Positions 49,640-57,950 of a DNA stretch of 64,000 nt are shown in pieces (position 1 is the first letter of the stretch; the number at the start of each line of letters is the position of its first letter). Below the pieces are notes generated by a model that saw only the letters and a list, made by a program, of their open reading frames with translations, was not told the origin of the DNA and made no database searches. The position numbers and the translations under genes are program-made. The DNA comes from Streptomyces solicavernae (GTDB taxonomy: Bacteria; Actinomycetota; Actinomycetes; Streptomycetales; Streptomycetaceae). Location of the stretch: NCBI RefSeq assembly GCF_029968095.1, contig NZ_JASCIR010000028.1, positions 21,513-85,512 on the forward strand, given 5' to 3'.

Positions 49640-50758
49640 ATGACGCCCGCGCCGTTCACCGCCGACGACTACAAGGCCCGCATGGAGCGCGCCGCCACGT
49701 CCGCCGCCGACGCCGGTCTCGCCGGCCTGCTCGTCGCCCCGGGGCCGGACCTGGTGTGGCTCACCGGTTATCAGCCCACCGCCACCACGGAACGGCTCAC
49801 CCTGCTCGTGCTGGCCCCCGGACAGGAGCCGACCCTCGTCGTCCCCACCCTGGAGGCGCCGGATGCCGAGCGCGCCCCCGGGGCGCCCGTCCTGACCCTG
49901 CGGGACTGGACCGACGGCATGGACCCGTACTCCGTCACCGCGCCGCTCCTGGAGGTCAACGGCCGGTTCGGCGTCAGTGACAACGCCTGGGCCATGCACC
50001 TGCTCGGCCTCCAACAGGCGCTGCCCGGCACGTCGTACGCCTCCCTGACGGAGTCGCTGCCCATGCTGCGCGCCGTCAAGGACGCTCATGAGCTGGAGCG
50101 GCTGGCAGCGGCAGGCGCCGCGGCGGACGCCGCCTACGAGGAGATCCTCAAGGTCCGCTTCTCCGGCCGCAAGGAGCTCGACTTGGCGGCCGATCTCGCG
50201 GATCTGCTACGGCAGTTCGGGCACTCGCAGGTGGACTTCACCGTCGTGGGTTCGGGTCCCAACGGCGCCAACCCGCACCATGAGGCGGGTGAGCGGACCA
50301 TCGAGAACGGTGACATGGTGGTGCTGGATTTCGGCGGCCTCAAGCACGGTTACGGCTCGGACACCTCGCGCACCGTCCACGTCGGCGAACCGGATGCCGA
50401 GGAGCAGAAGGTGCACGCTCTCGTGCGCGAGGCGCAGAACGCGGGCTGTGCGGCTGTTCAGCCGGGGATCGCCTGCCAGGAGATCGACCGGGTCGCACGC
50501 GCGGTGATCGACGAGGCAGGCTACGGCGCGTACTTCATCCACCGCACCGGCCACGGCATCGGTGTCACCACGCACGAACCGCCCTACATGATCGAGGGCG
50601 AGGAACAGCCGCTGGTGCCCGGCATGTGCTTCTCCGTGGAGCCCGGTGTGTATCTGCCGGGCCGGTTCGGCGTACGCATCGAGGACATCGTGACCGTCAC
50701 GGAGGAGGGCGGGCACCGTCTGAACAGCACGGCGCGCGAGCTGGCGATCGTCGAATAG
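49640..50758 (+). CDS. M24 family metallopeptidase (Xaa-Pro aminopeptidase-type)
   Basis: The 372-residue cytosolic peptidase has a creatinase N-domain (about 10-140) and a pita-bread catalytic domain (about 145-372). Metal ligands are visible in order: Asp in MVVLDFGGLKHGYGSDTSRT (two), His in FIHRTGHGIG, Glu in FSVEPGVYL and Glu in GVRIEDIVTV. The enzyme removes N-terminal residues before proline or cleaves dipeptides. The ATG at 49640 has AGGAGGCAGTC ahead. A strong hairpin follows. The 190-bp gap upstream of it has only purine/pyrimidine-biased short repeats. Confidence 0.92.
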   Translation: MTPAPFTADDYKARMERAATSAADAGLAGLLVAPGPDLVWLTGYQPTATTERLTLLVLAPGQEPTLVVPTLEAPDAERAPGAPVLTLRDWTDGMDPYSVTAPLLEVNGRFGVSDNAWAMHLLGLQQALPGTSYASLTESLPMLRAVKDAHELERLAAAGAAADAAYEEILKVRFSGRKELDLAADLADLLRQFGHSQVDFTVVGSGPNGANPHHEAGERTIENGDMVVLDFGGLKHGYGSDTSRTVHVGEPDAEEQKVHALVREAQNAGCAAVQPGIACQEIDRVARAVIDEAGYGAYFIHRTGHGIGVTTHEPPYMIEGEEQPLVPGMCFSVEPGVYLPGRFGVRIEDIVTVTEEGGHRLNSTARELAIVE

Positions 50759-50765
50759 CCCCGCC

Positions 50766-50805
50766 GGGCCCCGGGGGCCGATGCACCGGGCGGCTCCCGG
50801 GGCCC
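50766..50805. terminator. Hairpin between convergent M24 peptidase and treZ
   Basis: Ten-base arms gggccccggg and cccggggccc flank a 20-base loop at the convergent junction. Confidence 0.7.
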
Positions 50806-50819
50806 TGAGGCGGCCGTTC

Positions 50820-52586
50820 TCACTGCAGCGGACCGAGGACCACGCAGGACTCCGCGGGCAGGTGCAGGATGCCGTCGGAGGCCGGAGGCTCGATGGGGTC
50901 CCACGAGGCGAGTACGCGGGCCTTGCCGCCCAGCAGCGGGATCGCGGCCGGTTCCTTGGCGAGGTTGACGGCGATCCGCAGCTCTCCGCGCCGGAACACC
51001 AGCCACCGGACGGCCTCGTCGTACGCCACCCGCACCGATGCCAGGTCCGGGTCGCGCAGGTCGGGCTGGTCGCGCCGCAGCCCGGTCAGGGTGCGGTACC
51101 AGGCCAGCACACGCGCGTGGTGCTCGTTCTGCGGCTCGTCCCAGTTCAGGCAGGAGCGGTTTCTCGCCTCCGGGCGGTCGGTGAAGACCTGCCAGGGCGT
51201 GCCGGCCGCCCACTCCTCCCCCATGAACAGCATCGGTGCGCAGGGCGAAGTGAGCGTGAGCGCCGCCGCGCAGGCCAACAGGCCCGGCGTGAGGGAAGCC
51301 GAAAGCCGCTCCCCTTGGGCGCGGATGCCCACCTGGTCGTGGCTCTGTGCGTAGCCCACGAAGCGGTGCGCGGGCGTGCGGAGACGGTCCACCGGGCGCC
51401 CGTGACTGCGGCCCCGGGCGGGCGAGTAGCCGCCGTCGTGGAAGAAGGCCGACGTCAACGTCTTGGCGAGCCCCTGGAGGGGCGCCGGCGCGAAGTCCGC
51501 GTACCGGCCCTGTGCCGCACCGGTCAGCGCCGCGTGCAGCGCGTGATGGAAGTCGCCGTTCCACTGGGCGTGCACGCCGAGCCCGCCCTCCTGGCGCGGT
51601 GTCGTCACGCGCGGGTCGCACTGGCCGGACTCCGCGACCAGGAACAGCGGTCGCCCCAACTCGTCCGCAAGAGCGTCCACTTCTGCCGACAGTTCCTCCA
51701 GGAAGTGGCACGCGCGCGTGTCGCTCAACCTGTCCACGGCATCGAGGCGGAGGCCGTCGATCCGGTAGTCCCGCAGCCAGGAGAGTGCGCTGCCGATGAG
51801 ATACGAGCGCACCTCGTCGGAGCCCTCGGAGTCCAGGTTGACGGAGGCGCCCCGTCCGCTTCGGTCGGTCAAGTACGGCCCGTACAGGCCGAGCTGCGCA
51901 CTCGAAGGGCCCAGCTGGTGATGCACCACGTCGAGCACCACACCGAGCGCCAGCCCATGCGCCGTGTCGACAAACCGCTTCAACGCCTCGGGCCCGCCGT
52001 ACGGTTCATGCACCGCCCACGGCGAGCCGCCCTCGTACCCCGAGCCGTGCCGCCCGGGAAGCGGGCACAGGGGCATCAGCTGGACATGTGTGACCCCCAA
52101 CTCGGCCAGGTGGCCCAGGCGTCGCGCAGCGGCGTCCAGCGTGCCCTCGCGGGTGAAGGTGCCGACATGGAGCTCGTAGAGCACTGAGGCGCCCGTGAGG
52201 GGACTTCCCGGCCACGGCGTGCGCCAGGTGTGGGCTTCGTGGTCCACGACCGCGCTGAGGCCGTCCGGGCCGTCCGGCTGACGAAGTGAACGCGGGTCGG
52301 GAAGCGCCGCCGCGCGGGCGGAACCGGAATCAGAAGGGGAACCAGAACGGGAACCAGAGTTGGCGCCCGGACCAGAACCAGAACCAGAACCGGAACCGGA
52401 ACCGGAACCGGGGCCGGGATCACCGTCGCCGTCGAGGGCGAACCCGTAACGCGCCCCGTGCTCCGCCTCCGCCTCGACCACCCACCAGTCACGCCGGTCC
52501 GGATCACGCTCCAACGCGTGCGTGCTGCCTTCCAGTTGGAGCGTGACCCGGTCCTGCGCCAGTGGTGCCCACACCTCGAACTGCAC
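50820..52586 (-). CDS. treZ: Malto-oligosyltrehalose trehalohydrolase
   Basis: The 588-residue cytosolic GH13 enzyme releases trehalose from maltooligosyl-trehalose. An N-terminal E-set domain (about 1-110) is followed by YELHVGTFTREGTLDAAARR, a TreZ signature, and the catalytic barrel: the nucleophile Asp is in IDGLRLDAVDRL, the acid/base Glu in LFLVAESGQ and the third Asp in YAQSHDQVG. HAQWNGDFHHALHAAL is also typical of TreZ. An insert of Gly-Ser repeats (about 58-72) sits in the E-set domain. The GTG at 52586 fits. treX and treY are not in the window. Confidence 0.93.
   Translation of the reverse strand: MQFEVWAPLAQDRVTLQLEGSTHALERDPDRRDWWVVEAEAEHGARYGFALDGDGDPGPGSGSGSGSGSGSGPGANSGSRSGSPSDSGSARAAALPDPRSLRQPDGPDGLSAVVDHEAHTWRTPWPGSPLTGASVLYELHVGTFTREGTLDAAARRLGHLAELGVTHVQLMPLCPLPGRHGSGYEGGSPWAVHEPYGGPEALKRFVDTAHGLALGVVLDVVHHQLGPSSAQLGLYGPYLTDRSGRGASVNLDSEGSDEVRSYLIGSALSWLRDYRIDGLRLDAVDRLSDTRACHFLEELSAEVDALADELGRPLFLVAESGQCDPRVTTPRQEGGLGVHAQWNGDFHHALHAALTGAAQGRYADFAPAPLQGLAKTLTSAFFHDGGYSPARGRSHGRPVDRLRTPAHRFVGYAQSHDQVGIRAQGERLSASLTPGLLACAAALTLTSPCAPMLFMGEEWAAGTPWQVFTDRPEARNRSCLNWDEPQNEHHARVLAWYRTLTGLRRDQPDLRDPDLASVRVAYDEAVRWLVFRRGELRIAVNLAKEPAAIPLLGGKARVLASWDPIEPPASDGILHLPAESCVVLGPLQ
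52353..52420 (-). repeat. 6-bp repeats encoding a Gly-Ser run inside treZ
   Basis: About ten units of gaaccR (read on the plus strand) encode a GSGSGS run in a surface loop of the E-set domain, ahead of a Ser/Gly/Asn-rich tract. Confidence 0.85.
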
Positions 52587-52837
52587 GGACGGCCCCCCGT
52601 CTGTGTTGTCGGCCTACGTGTCCGGCCGGACGCTGTCAGTGACCTCGCCCGTCCATGGTGCTGCACGAGAGATCATTTCGCCGGTGAATCCAGCACAATC
52701 CCGCACTCGATGTGGCCGAACAGCAGGCCACTACAGAGCGCGGTTCGTGATTCTTTGAGTGTTTCTGTCGTCGCCTGATGGTGTGGGTGAGGGCGGAATC
52801 CGCTGGTCCGCAGCCGGTGTTCTGTTGGGGGGCGGGG

Positions 52838-53752
52838 GTGAGCGAACGGAAGCCGTACCCAAGTGATTTGCCGGATGGGCAGTGGTCGCTGATCGAGCCT
52901 GTGATCACAGCCTGGAAGGACCGGCACCGCTCGGTCAGCGGCCACCAGGGCGCCTATGCGATGCGGGATGTCGTGAGCGCGATCCTCCACCAGAGCCGGA
53001 CCGGCTGCCAGTGGGCCTGTCTCCCGCACGACCTGACGCCGAAGAGCGCGACGTACTACTACTACTACTACTTCGCCTACTACTACTTCGCCGCCTGGCG
53101 CGACGACGGGACCGACCAGGTCATCCATGAACTCCTGCGCTGCCAGGTCCGCGAGAAGGCCCGTCGATCAGCGGACCCGACCCTGGTGGTGCTGGACACC
53201 CAGAGTGTCCACGTGGCTGCCGGGGTCCCCGCCTCCACGACGGCCGGGATCCCGCAAAACGCGTGCCGGGCCGCAAGCGGGGGCTGGCCGTGGACGTGCT
53301 GGGCCTGGTCATCGCGGTTGTCGTGCTCACCGCGAGTGCGCACGAGAACACCGCGGGCGCCGCGCTGCTCGACCAGGTTGCCGGGCAGGCGACCACGGTG
53401 CGCAAGGCGCTGGCCGACCAGGGCTTCAAGAAGGCCGTGTCGCCCACGGCTCCTCGCTCGGGATCGACGTGGAGATCGTCGAACGCAACCCGCAGGACAA
53501 GGGGTTCGTCCCGCAGGCGAAGCGGTGGAAGGTCGAGCAGACCCACGGGATCCTCATACTGCACCGGCGCCTGGTCCGCGACTACGAGCACCGCCCGGCA
53601 CCGGCCCCCTCCGGGCCCGCGATGTCTGCGAAGCCCTCGACCGCGAACTGCTGCCGAAGGACATCGAGGGCACCCACGCCAAGCTGAAACGCCTGGTCAA
53701 GCTCGATGTCCTCACCGAGATCGACGCCGGCAGCTTCACCAGGAAGCAATAG
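52838..53752 (+). pseudogene. Degenerate IS5-family transposase, frameshifted and fused to another element's end
   Basis: The reading begins VSERKPYPSDLPDGQWSLIE, a typical IS5-type N-terminus, and stays in frame past LVVLDTQSVHVAAGVPASTT. It then shifts near 53258 to a second frame (PGRKRGLAVDVLGLVIAVVV), and shifts again near 53438 to a third frame (AHGSSLGIDVEIVERNP). From about 53590 the end changes to EALDRELLPKDIEGTHAKLK, which resembles a different transposon-linked protein. No single frame spans it, so it is inactive. A TAC run encodes seven tyrosines near 53050. Terminal inverted repeats were not found by eye. Confidence 0.8.
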
Positions 53753-53836
53753 CAGGCCAAACACCACGGCCGGCAGCCCCGCCCCAGCCCTGCCCCAGCC
53801 TCACCCAGAACCGGAGATTAAACGTACGAACCATCC

Positions 53837-54250
53837 CTAAGAGGGCGATTCACCCGGGCCAGCCACCTCAAGATGGTTGAAGCCGGCGAGGCGGGGCGAG
53901 AGGGTGAAAGGAAAGGATCCGCCGTCGGGGGTCTTGAGGGCCGCCACGATGTCATGGTCCGGTTCACCGAATATCTCGAAGTGCTGAACGGTGCAGTGCT
54001 CCATCACCTCGCGGATGTACGGGTCCGACAGTCGCCAGTGGGCGCGGATGGCATCAGAGTCACGGTAGAGCTGGAAGCTGTGCGCCAGCATCCGCTCCTC
54101 GTCGATGAAGACCTCCACCATGAGCTGGGGGCCGTGCTCTTGAGCGAACGCCACCGCCTGCGCGATGGCGTGCCGGAAGCCGTCGATGTGGCCGTCGGTG
54201 ATGCGCATGGTGTTGCGGAAAAGAATGGTGCTGCTGTTTGTGATCTCCAT
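53837..54250 (-). CDS. Small antibiotic-biosynthesis-monooxygenase-like protein
   Basis: The 137-residue soluble protein has HAIAQAVAFAQEHGPQLMVEV near the start, EERMLAHSFQLYRDSDAIRAHW in the middle and VQHFEIFGEP near the end. This pattern of an early helix, a central strand with a hydroxylic/acid stretch and an FxxFG-like end resembles dimeric alpha/beta-barrel monooxygenases (ABM/YgiN). The assignment is tentative. No ribosome site precedes the ATG at 54250, and a promoter-like palindrome sits 15-35 bases upstream, so the transcript may be leaderless. It lies beside the IS remnant; it could be recently acquired. Confidence 0.6.
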   Translation of the reverse strand: MEITNSSTILFRNTMRITDGHIDGFRHAIAQAVAFAQEHGPQLMVEVFIDEERMLAHSFQLYRDSDAIRAHWRLSDPYIREVMEHCTVQHFEIFGEPDHDIVAALKTPDGGSFPFTLSPRLAGFNHLEVAGPGESPS

Positions 54251-54259
54251 GCGCCAAGT

Positions 54260-54287
54260 GTCGTACCTAAGCCAAGGTTGAGGTCAA
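54260..54287 (-). promoter_or_regulatory. MerR-type operator/promoter candidate
   Basis: Read on the minus strand the sequence is TTGACC followed by the imperfect palindrome acctcaaccttggcttaggt and then TACGAC. An inverted repeat placed in the spacer between hexamers is the layout of MerR-family (SoxR, TipA-like) promoters. It points to the monooxygenase-like gene, with transcription starting within a few bases of its ATG. The exact spacer length (16 or 19) is uncertain. Confidence 0.5.
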
Positions 54288-54441
54288 GAGTGCAGCTCGG
54301 CCGGGGATATCGGCGACGACGCTGAGGGTGCTGATGAAGCCCTGGCGTGCCGGTTCGCGCTCTTCTCCGGCGCGGGTGACCGAGCAACACCTCTCACCCA
54401 AGCCCAACGACGAACCGGATATCAAATCGCAAACCGCCCTC

Positions 54442-55344
54442 TCAGACCAGGTCGATGCGCTTCTGCGCCACCGGATAGCCCGCCTTCGCGAAATTCGCCG
54501 CCATCGGGAGGTTCCCCACATCCGTCGCCGCGGCGATGCGGTCGGCGCCGCGCTCGCTGAGGAAGTGCGTCGACTCGGCGAGCAGGTCGTACGCGTACCC
54601 GTGACCGCGCTGCTCCGGCACCACCCCGATGAACCCGGCGGCGAACCCTGACGGGATCCGGCACGGCAGATGCAGCCCCACCAGCTCGCCGTGCGGCGTG
54701 AAGGCCAGCTGTGGCCAGGCCTCGGGGCACCAGTGGACGTACTCCAGCTCCTCACGCGCGGCCTGGTCCACGCCGCCCTGCTCCTTGGCGCGCAGGGCGT
54801 GCGCGTCGAGGGTGTCGGAGTGGATCCTGCGGAGCGCGTCGAGGAGGGCCGCGTCGTCGTGCTCCTCGCGGAACTCAAGTCGCCCCGGCCGGACCGGAAG
54901 CCCGCAGTCCGGCGTCCAGGCGTAGCGCAGCCGTTCCACGAGTTGCCGCTTGCCCGCCGCCTCGGCCGCCGAGATCCGCGCGTGCGCCGCCGCGGCGGCC
55001 TCGGGGCGCTCCCGCCAGTCCGGGGGCAGGATCAGCTCGTAGTCGACGTTGAACGGCGCCGTACGCAGCAGTGTGACGGCCGCGTCGTGCTCGCCTTCGG
55101 CGAAGTCGAACCAGTTGAGGTTCAGCGGTGTCGCGTCCTGGGGTGAGCCCCACCAGGCGGCCCTGGCCACGACCTTGTCGTCGCGCAGCGCCACATAGGT
55201 CCACTCGGGCAGGTAGTCGCCGCCCGTGGCCCGTGTGCGGTACTCGACGCCCGTGACGGCGCGGCCCACGAGACCGGGATCGGCAAGGGAGTTGAACAGC
55301 TGCGCGTCCTCTTCGGTGAGCGCGCGGATGACCAGACCGGTCAT
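54442..55344 (-). CDS. GNAT-family N-acetyltransferase
   Basis: The 300-residue protein has two GNAT-like halves. The C-terminal one (about 150-300) has the acetyl-CoA motif GVVPEQRGHGYAYDLLAEST, then NLPMAANFAKAGYP, as in functional GNATs. The N-terminal half has VIRALTEEDAQLFNSL as an opening strand-helix and may be a degenerate repeat of the fold. Substrate unknown. The ATG at 55344 has GGAGG six bases ahead. A short frame with a strong ribosome site sits 35 bases upstream and may be its leader peptide. Confidence 0.8.
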   Translation of the reverse strand: MTGLVIRALTEEDAQLFNSLADPGLVGRAVTGVEYRTRATGGDYLPEWTYVALRDDKVVARAAWWGSPQDATPLNLNWFDFAEGEHDAAVTLLRTAPFNVDYELILPPDWRERPEAAAAAHARISAAEAAGKRQLVERLRYAWTPDCGLPVRPGRLEFREEHDDAALLDALRRIHSDTLDAHALRAKEQGGVDQAAREELEYVHWCPEAWPQLAFTPHGELVGLHLPCRIPSGFAAGFIGVVPEQRGHGYAYDLLAESTHFLSERGADRIAAATDVGNLPMAANFAKAGYPVAQKRIDLV

Positions 55345-55378
55345 GGAGTCCTCCGGAGACGTGACGGAACGCTCCCGT

Positions 55379-55438
55379 TCAGACCAGGGACGCCGCACGG
55401 ACGGGGCGGGAGCGCAGGGGCAGAAACGTGCACTTCAT
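55379..55438 (-). CDS. 19-residue leader peptide upstream of the GNAT gene
   Basis: The frame MKCTFLPLRSRPVRAASLV has AAAGGAGG nine bases in front, one of the best ribosome sites in the window. It ends 35 bases before the GNAT start on the same strand. The peptide is basic with one cysteine. Such short frames in Streptomyces are often attenuation leaders, but no known leader family matches. The strong ribosome site is the main evidence. Confidence 0.5.
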   Translation of the reverse strand: MKCTFLPLRSRPVRAASLV

Positions 55439-55617
55439 GGCTCTCGCCTCCTTTCCGCAAGCAGTGGCGTCGGCGAGGACCCTATGTGCGCCGCGCGCCC
55501 CCGTCCAGAGGTTTTCGGCCGCCGCAGCTCCCTGGTCCCGTGCCTGACCGGGTGCGCCGACAGCCGGGCGCATCGTGGGTTCGTGCTGGTCAGCGACGGG
55601 CGAAGTTCCGGGTTTTC

Positions 55618-55646
55618 TGGACACTCCGGCGGCACTGTCCGACAAT
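55618..55646 (+). promoter_or_regulatory. Promoter of a leaderless FHA-protein transcript
   Basis: TGGACA at 55618-55623 and GACAAT at 55641-55646 are separated by 17 bases, a good vegetative sigma-type promoter. The expected start point coincides with the GTG of the FHA gene at 55654, and there is no Shine-Dalgarno. The transcript should therefore be leaderless. Confidence 0.68.
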
Positions 55647-55653
55647 CGCGAAC

Positions 55654-56205
55654 GTGACGCCCTCCTTCGAGTTCCCCACGTATCCCGCGCGGCTCTCGGA
55701 CGCCGAACGCGACAAGGCGTTGCGCGCGCTGCAGGAGGGCGTGGTCCAGGGGCGGCTCTCGCACGACACGTACGTGCGCCGCATGGAGCTCGCACTCGTG
55801 GCGCGGCGGGCCGACCAGCTGGCCGCGCTCACCGCCGATCTGCCTGCTGCGCAGGGCCGTTGGACCGCGCTCGTCACCGGGGCGGTCGGCGCCGCGTCGG
55901 CGTTCACCGTGCGGGTGCGCCGGGCCTGGCAGGCGGAGCGGCTGCCGAAGCTGCTGCTGCCCGAACCGGGCCCCTGTCCGCTGCGCATCGGCCGTGACCC
56001 GGCCAGCGGTCTGCGCCTCAGCCACGACACCGTCTCGCGTGTCCACGCCGAGCTGCGCATGCAGGGCGGCCACTGGGTGCTGCGCGACCTGGGCTCGACC
56101 AACGGTACGAGTGTCAACGGGCGGCGCGTGGTCGCAGCCGCGGTGGTGCGGGACGGCGACCACGTGAGCTTCGGGTCGATGAGCTTCCGGCTTGCCGTGC
56201 AGTGA
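55654..56205 (+). CDS. DUF1707 and FHA domain protein
   Basis: The 183-residue cytosolic protein has a DUF1707 domain at about 10-65 (YPARLSDAERDKALRALQEG then RLSHDTYVRRMELALVAR) and a C-terminal FHA domain at about 105-183. The FHA core motifs CPLRIGRDPASGLRLS, HDTVSRVHAELRM and LRDLGSTNGTSVNGRRV are intact, including Arg, Ser-x-x-His and Asn. FHA domains bind phosphothreonine, so a partner of Ser/Thr kinases is likely. The GTG at 55654 is supported by the promoter just upstream. Confidence 0.88.
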   Translation: MTPSFEFPTYPARLSDAERDKALRALQEGVVQGRLSHDTYVRRMELALVARRADQLAALTADLPAAQGRWTALVTGAVGAASAFTVRVRRAWQAERLPKLLLPEPGPCPLRIGRDPASGLRLSHDTVSRVHAELRMQGGHWVLRDLGSTNGTSVNGRRVVAAAVVRDGDHVSFGSMSFRLAVQ

Positions 56206-56259
56206 CTCGCGCCTGGTCGCGCCGTATCTGTGTAGTGCCCGATTGCGGGCGGACCGACC

Positions 56260-57528
56260 CTAGTTCACCTTCACGCGCGCGTGCCGGGCCGCCGCCACGA
56301 CCGTGCGGGACTGGTGCTCCACCTGGTGCTCCAGCGGCACCCAGCGAGCCCTGAAGCTGCTCTCGAAGGCGCTGCTCCACTGGGCGACCATCCGCTCCAG
56401 ACGGGGCGCCGCCGGTTCCCCCACCGCTTCGAGTACCTGCAGCAGCATCGCCGCGGCCCGCAGCGGCAGCCGGCGGCCGAAGGCGTCGATGCTGGCCACG
56501 TATGTCATCGTCGCGCCCTGAGGCGGCGGTCGCAGCCAGTCCTCCGCGAGGCCCGGTACGAGCCCCAGCGCCCAGCGGGAGGCCCGCAGCAGCGGCCCGC
56601 AGCCCTCGGGCAGCGACTGTTCCTTGGCCTCTCTGAGGCCCGTCTCCTGCAGGATGGCCTCGACCCGCAGCGCCTCCGCGCGGAGCCTTCTGGAGACCCG
56701 CTGGAGGGCCTCGCCCGGCGCGGGGTGCCGTGCCGGGTCGTCGACCAGGTCGCTCGCCCACATCGGCACCTCGACGATGGCCGTGCTGCCGCCGTACCGG
56801 TGCACGTGGTGCCAGGTCGACCGCGTCACGTCCTCGGGCAGGCTCGGGAACAGCGCGTCCGTGCCCGGGTCCGGCATCACATGCACCCCGGGGCCGGATA
56901 TCGGCCAGCCGGCGGCGTCGGAGGTGCTGGTCTCTATGGGGATGTGCAGCTGCGCGGCCGACTTGGCGAACGGCTCGGCGAGGCCGGGTATGTCCTGCGT
57001 CAACTGCACCCAGCTGCCGCCCAGATCGGTGCCGTGCAGCGACACCTGCAGATAGGGCCGCAGCTCGTCGATCACGCCCAGGAGGGTGCGGGTCTCGGGC
57101 GGCCACGCTTCCGGCGGCAGTACCGACGGCGCCCACTCCGGCTGTTCGGGTCCCGCGGGACGGAAGAACTGCCGGTGGTAGTCGAACAGAGTGCGGGGCG
57201 CTGACGCGCGGTGCAGGCCGGCGCCGTCAGGGTCGGCGCAGAGCAGGAAATGCCAGCTGGTCCCCGACCACAACGCTTCCTCGTGCACCGCGCGTCGGGC
57301 CAGATGCAGGGCGGTGGGCCCGCCCACCGGCTCGTTGGAGTGGGCGCCCGCGACGACCAGGACACGCTGTTCGGCCCGCCCCACGGACAACAGGTGCAGG
57401 GGGCGTCCCGCGCGCGAGGTGCCGACCCGTCGCAACTCGCAGAGCTCGGGTCGTTCGGCCGCCAAGGCCCGTGCGGACAGGACGAGCTCCGTCACACTGG
57501 GATAGCGCTGCTCCGTCAGGTGACTCAC
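56260..57528 (-). CDS. M14 zinc carboxypeptidase family protein
   Basis: The 422-residue protein has the M14 fold. HSNEPVGG (in VVAGAHSNEPVGG) provides the HxxE zinc ligands near residue 76, VSLHGTDLGG near 180 the second histidine, and VEVPMWASD near 280 the catalytic Glu. No signal peptide is seen, so it is cytoplasmic. It may hydrolyse C-terminal residues of peptides or deacylate small molecules, as other M14 subfamilies do. The GTG at 57528 has GGAGG about ten bases ahead; an ATG at 57555 is also in frame. The gap to the MFS gene is 420 bp. Confidence 0.78.
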   Translation of the reverse strand: MSHLTEQRYPSVTELVLSARALAAERPELCELRRVGTSRAGRPLHLLSVGRAEQRVLVVAGAHSNEPVGGPTALHLARRAVHEEALWSGTSWHFLLCADPDGAGLHRASAPRTLFDYHRQFFRPAGPEQPEWAPSVLPPEAWPPETRTLLGVIDELRPYLQVSLHGTDLGGSWVQLTQDIPGLAEPFAKSAAQLHIPIETSTSDAAGWPISGPGVHVMPDPGTDALFPSLPEDVTRSTWHHVHRYGGSTAIVEVPMWASDLVDDPARHPAPGEALQRVSRRLRAEALRVEAILQETGLREAKEQSLPEGCGPLLRASRWALGLVPGLAEDWLRPPPQGATMTYVASIDAFGRRLPLRAAAMLLQVLEAVGEPAAPRLERMVAQWSSAFESSFRARWVPLEHQVEHQSRTVVAAARHARVKVN

Positions 57529-57950
57529 CCCCGTTGGTCCTCCCGGCGTGCGCATCCGCAGTACCCCACGCGCCGGAGTCCCTGTCAAGGCACTGGCAGT
57601 ACTGTGCGTATGCGGATGGAAGCGCTCCGCTATGCGGACGGCTGGGTATTGGGGCGGCTTTGCCATCAACTGCCCCATTTGGCAAGTCGTTTGAGTGACG
57701 GAGCGGGACTTGGTTATGCCCCACAGGCGCGTGCTCAACCGGGCTTCGCCGAACTGAGCGTCAGGCACCGGCGCCGCGGACGGACGCCACCCACAAGCCG
57801 ACGGACGCCACCTGTAAGCGGAGGTGCGGCACCATGAGCGGCGGGTTCGGCCCGACTCCCCGACGTCATGCGAACCTACGTAGCGTCCTGCACGTCTTTC
57901 GTGTCATCACCGCATGCCTGCGTCCCCTGCGGGGGCGATAGTTTCGAACG
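57529..57950. other. Divergent intergenic region, M14 peptidase and MFS transporter
   Basis: The 422 bp hold promoters for both genes. Visible features are an inverted TTGCCA...TGGCAA about 26 bp long near 57660, a short direct repeat ggacggacgccacc near 57775, and the A/T-poor area before the MFS start with no ribosome site. No gene is supported. Confidence 0.4.
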
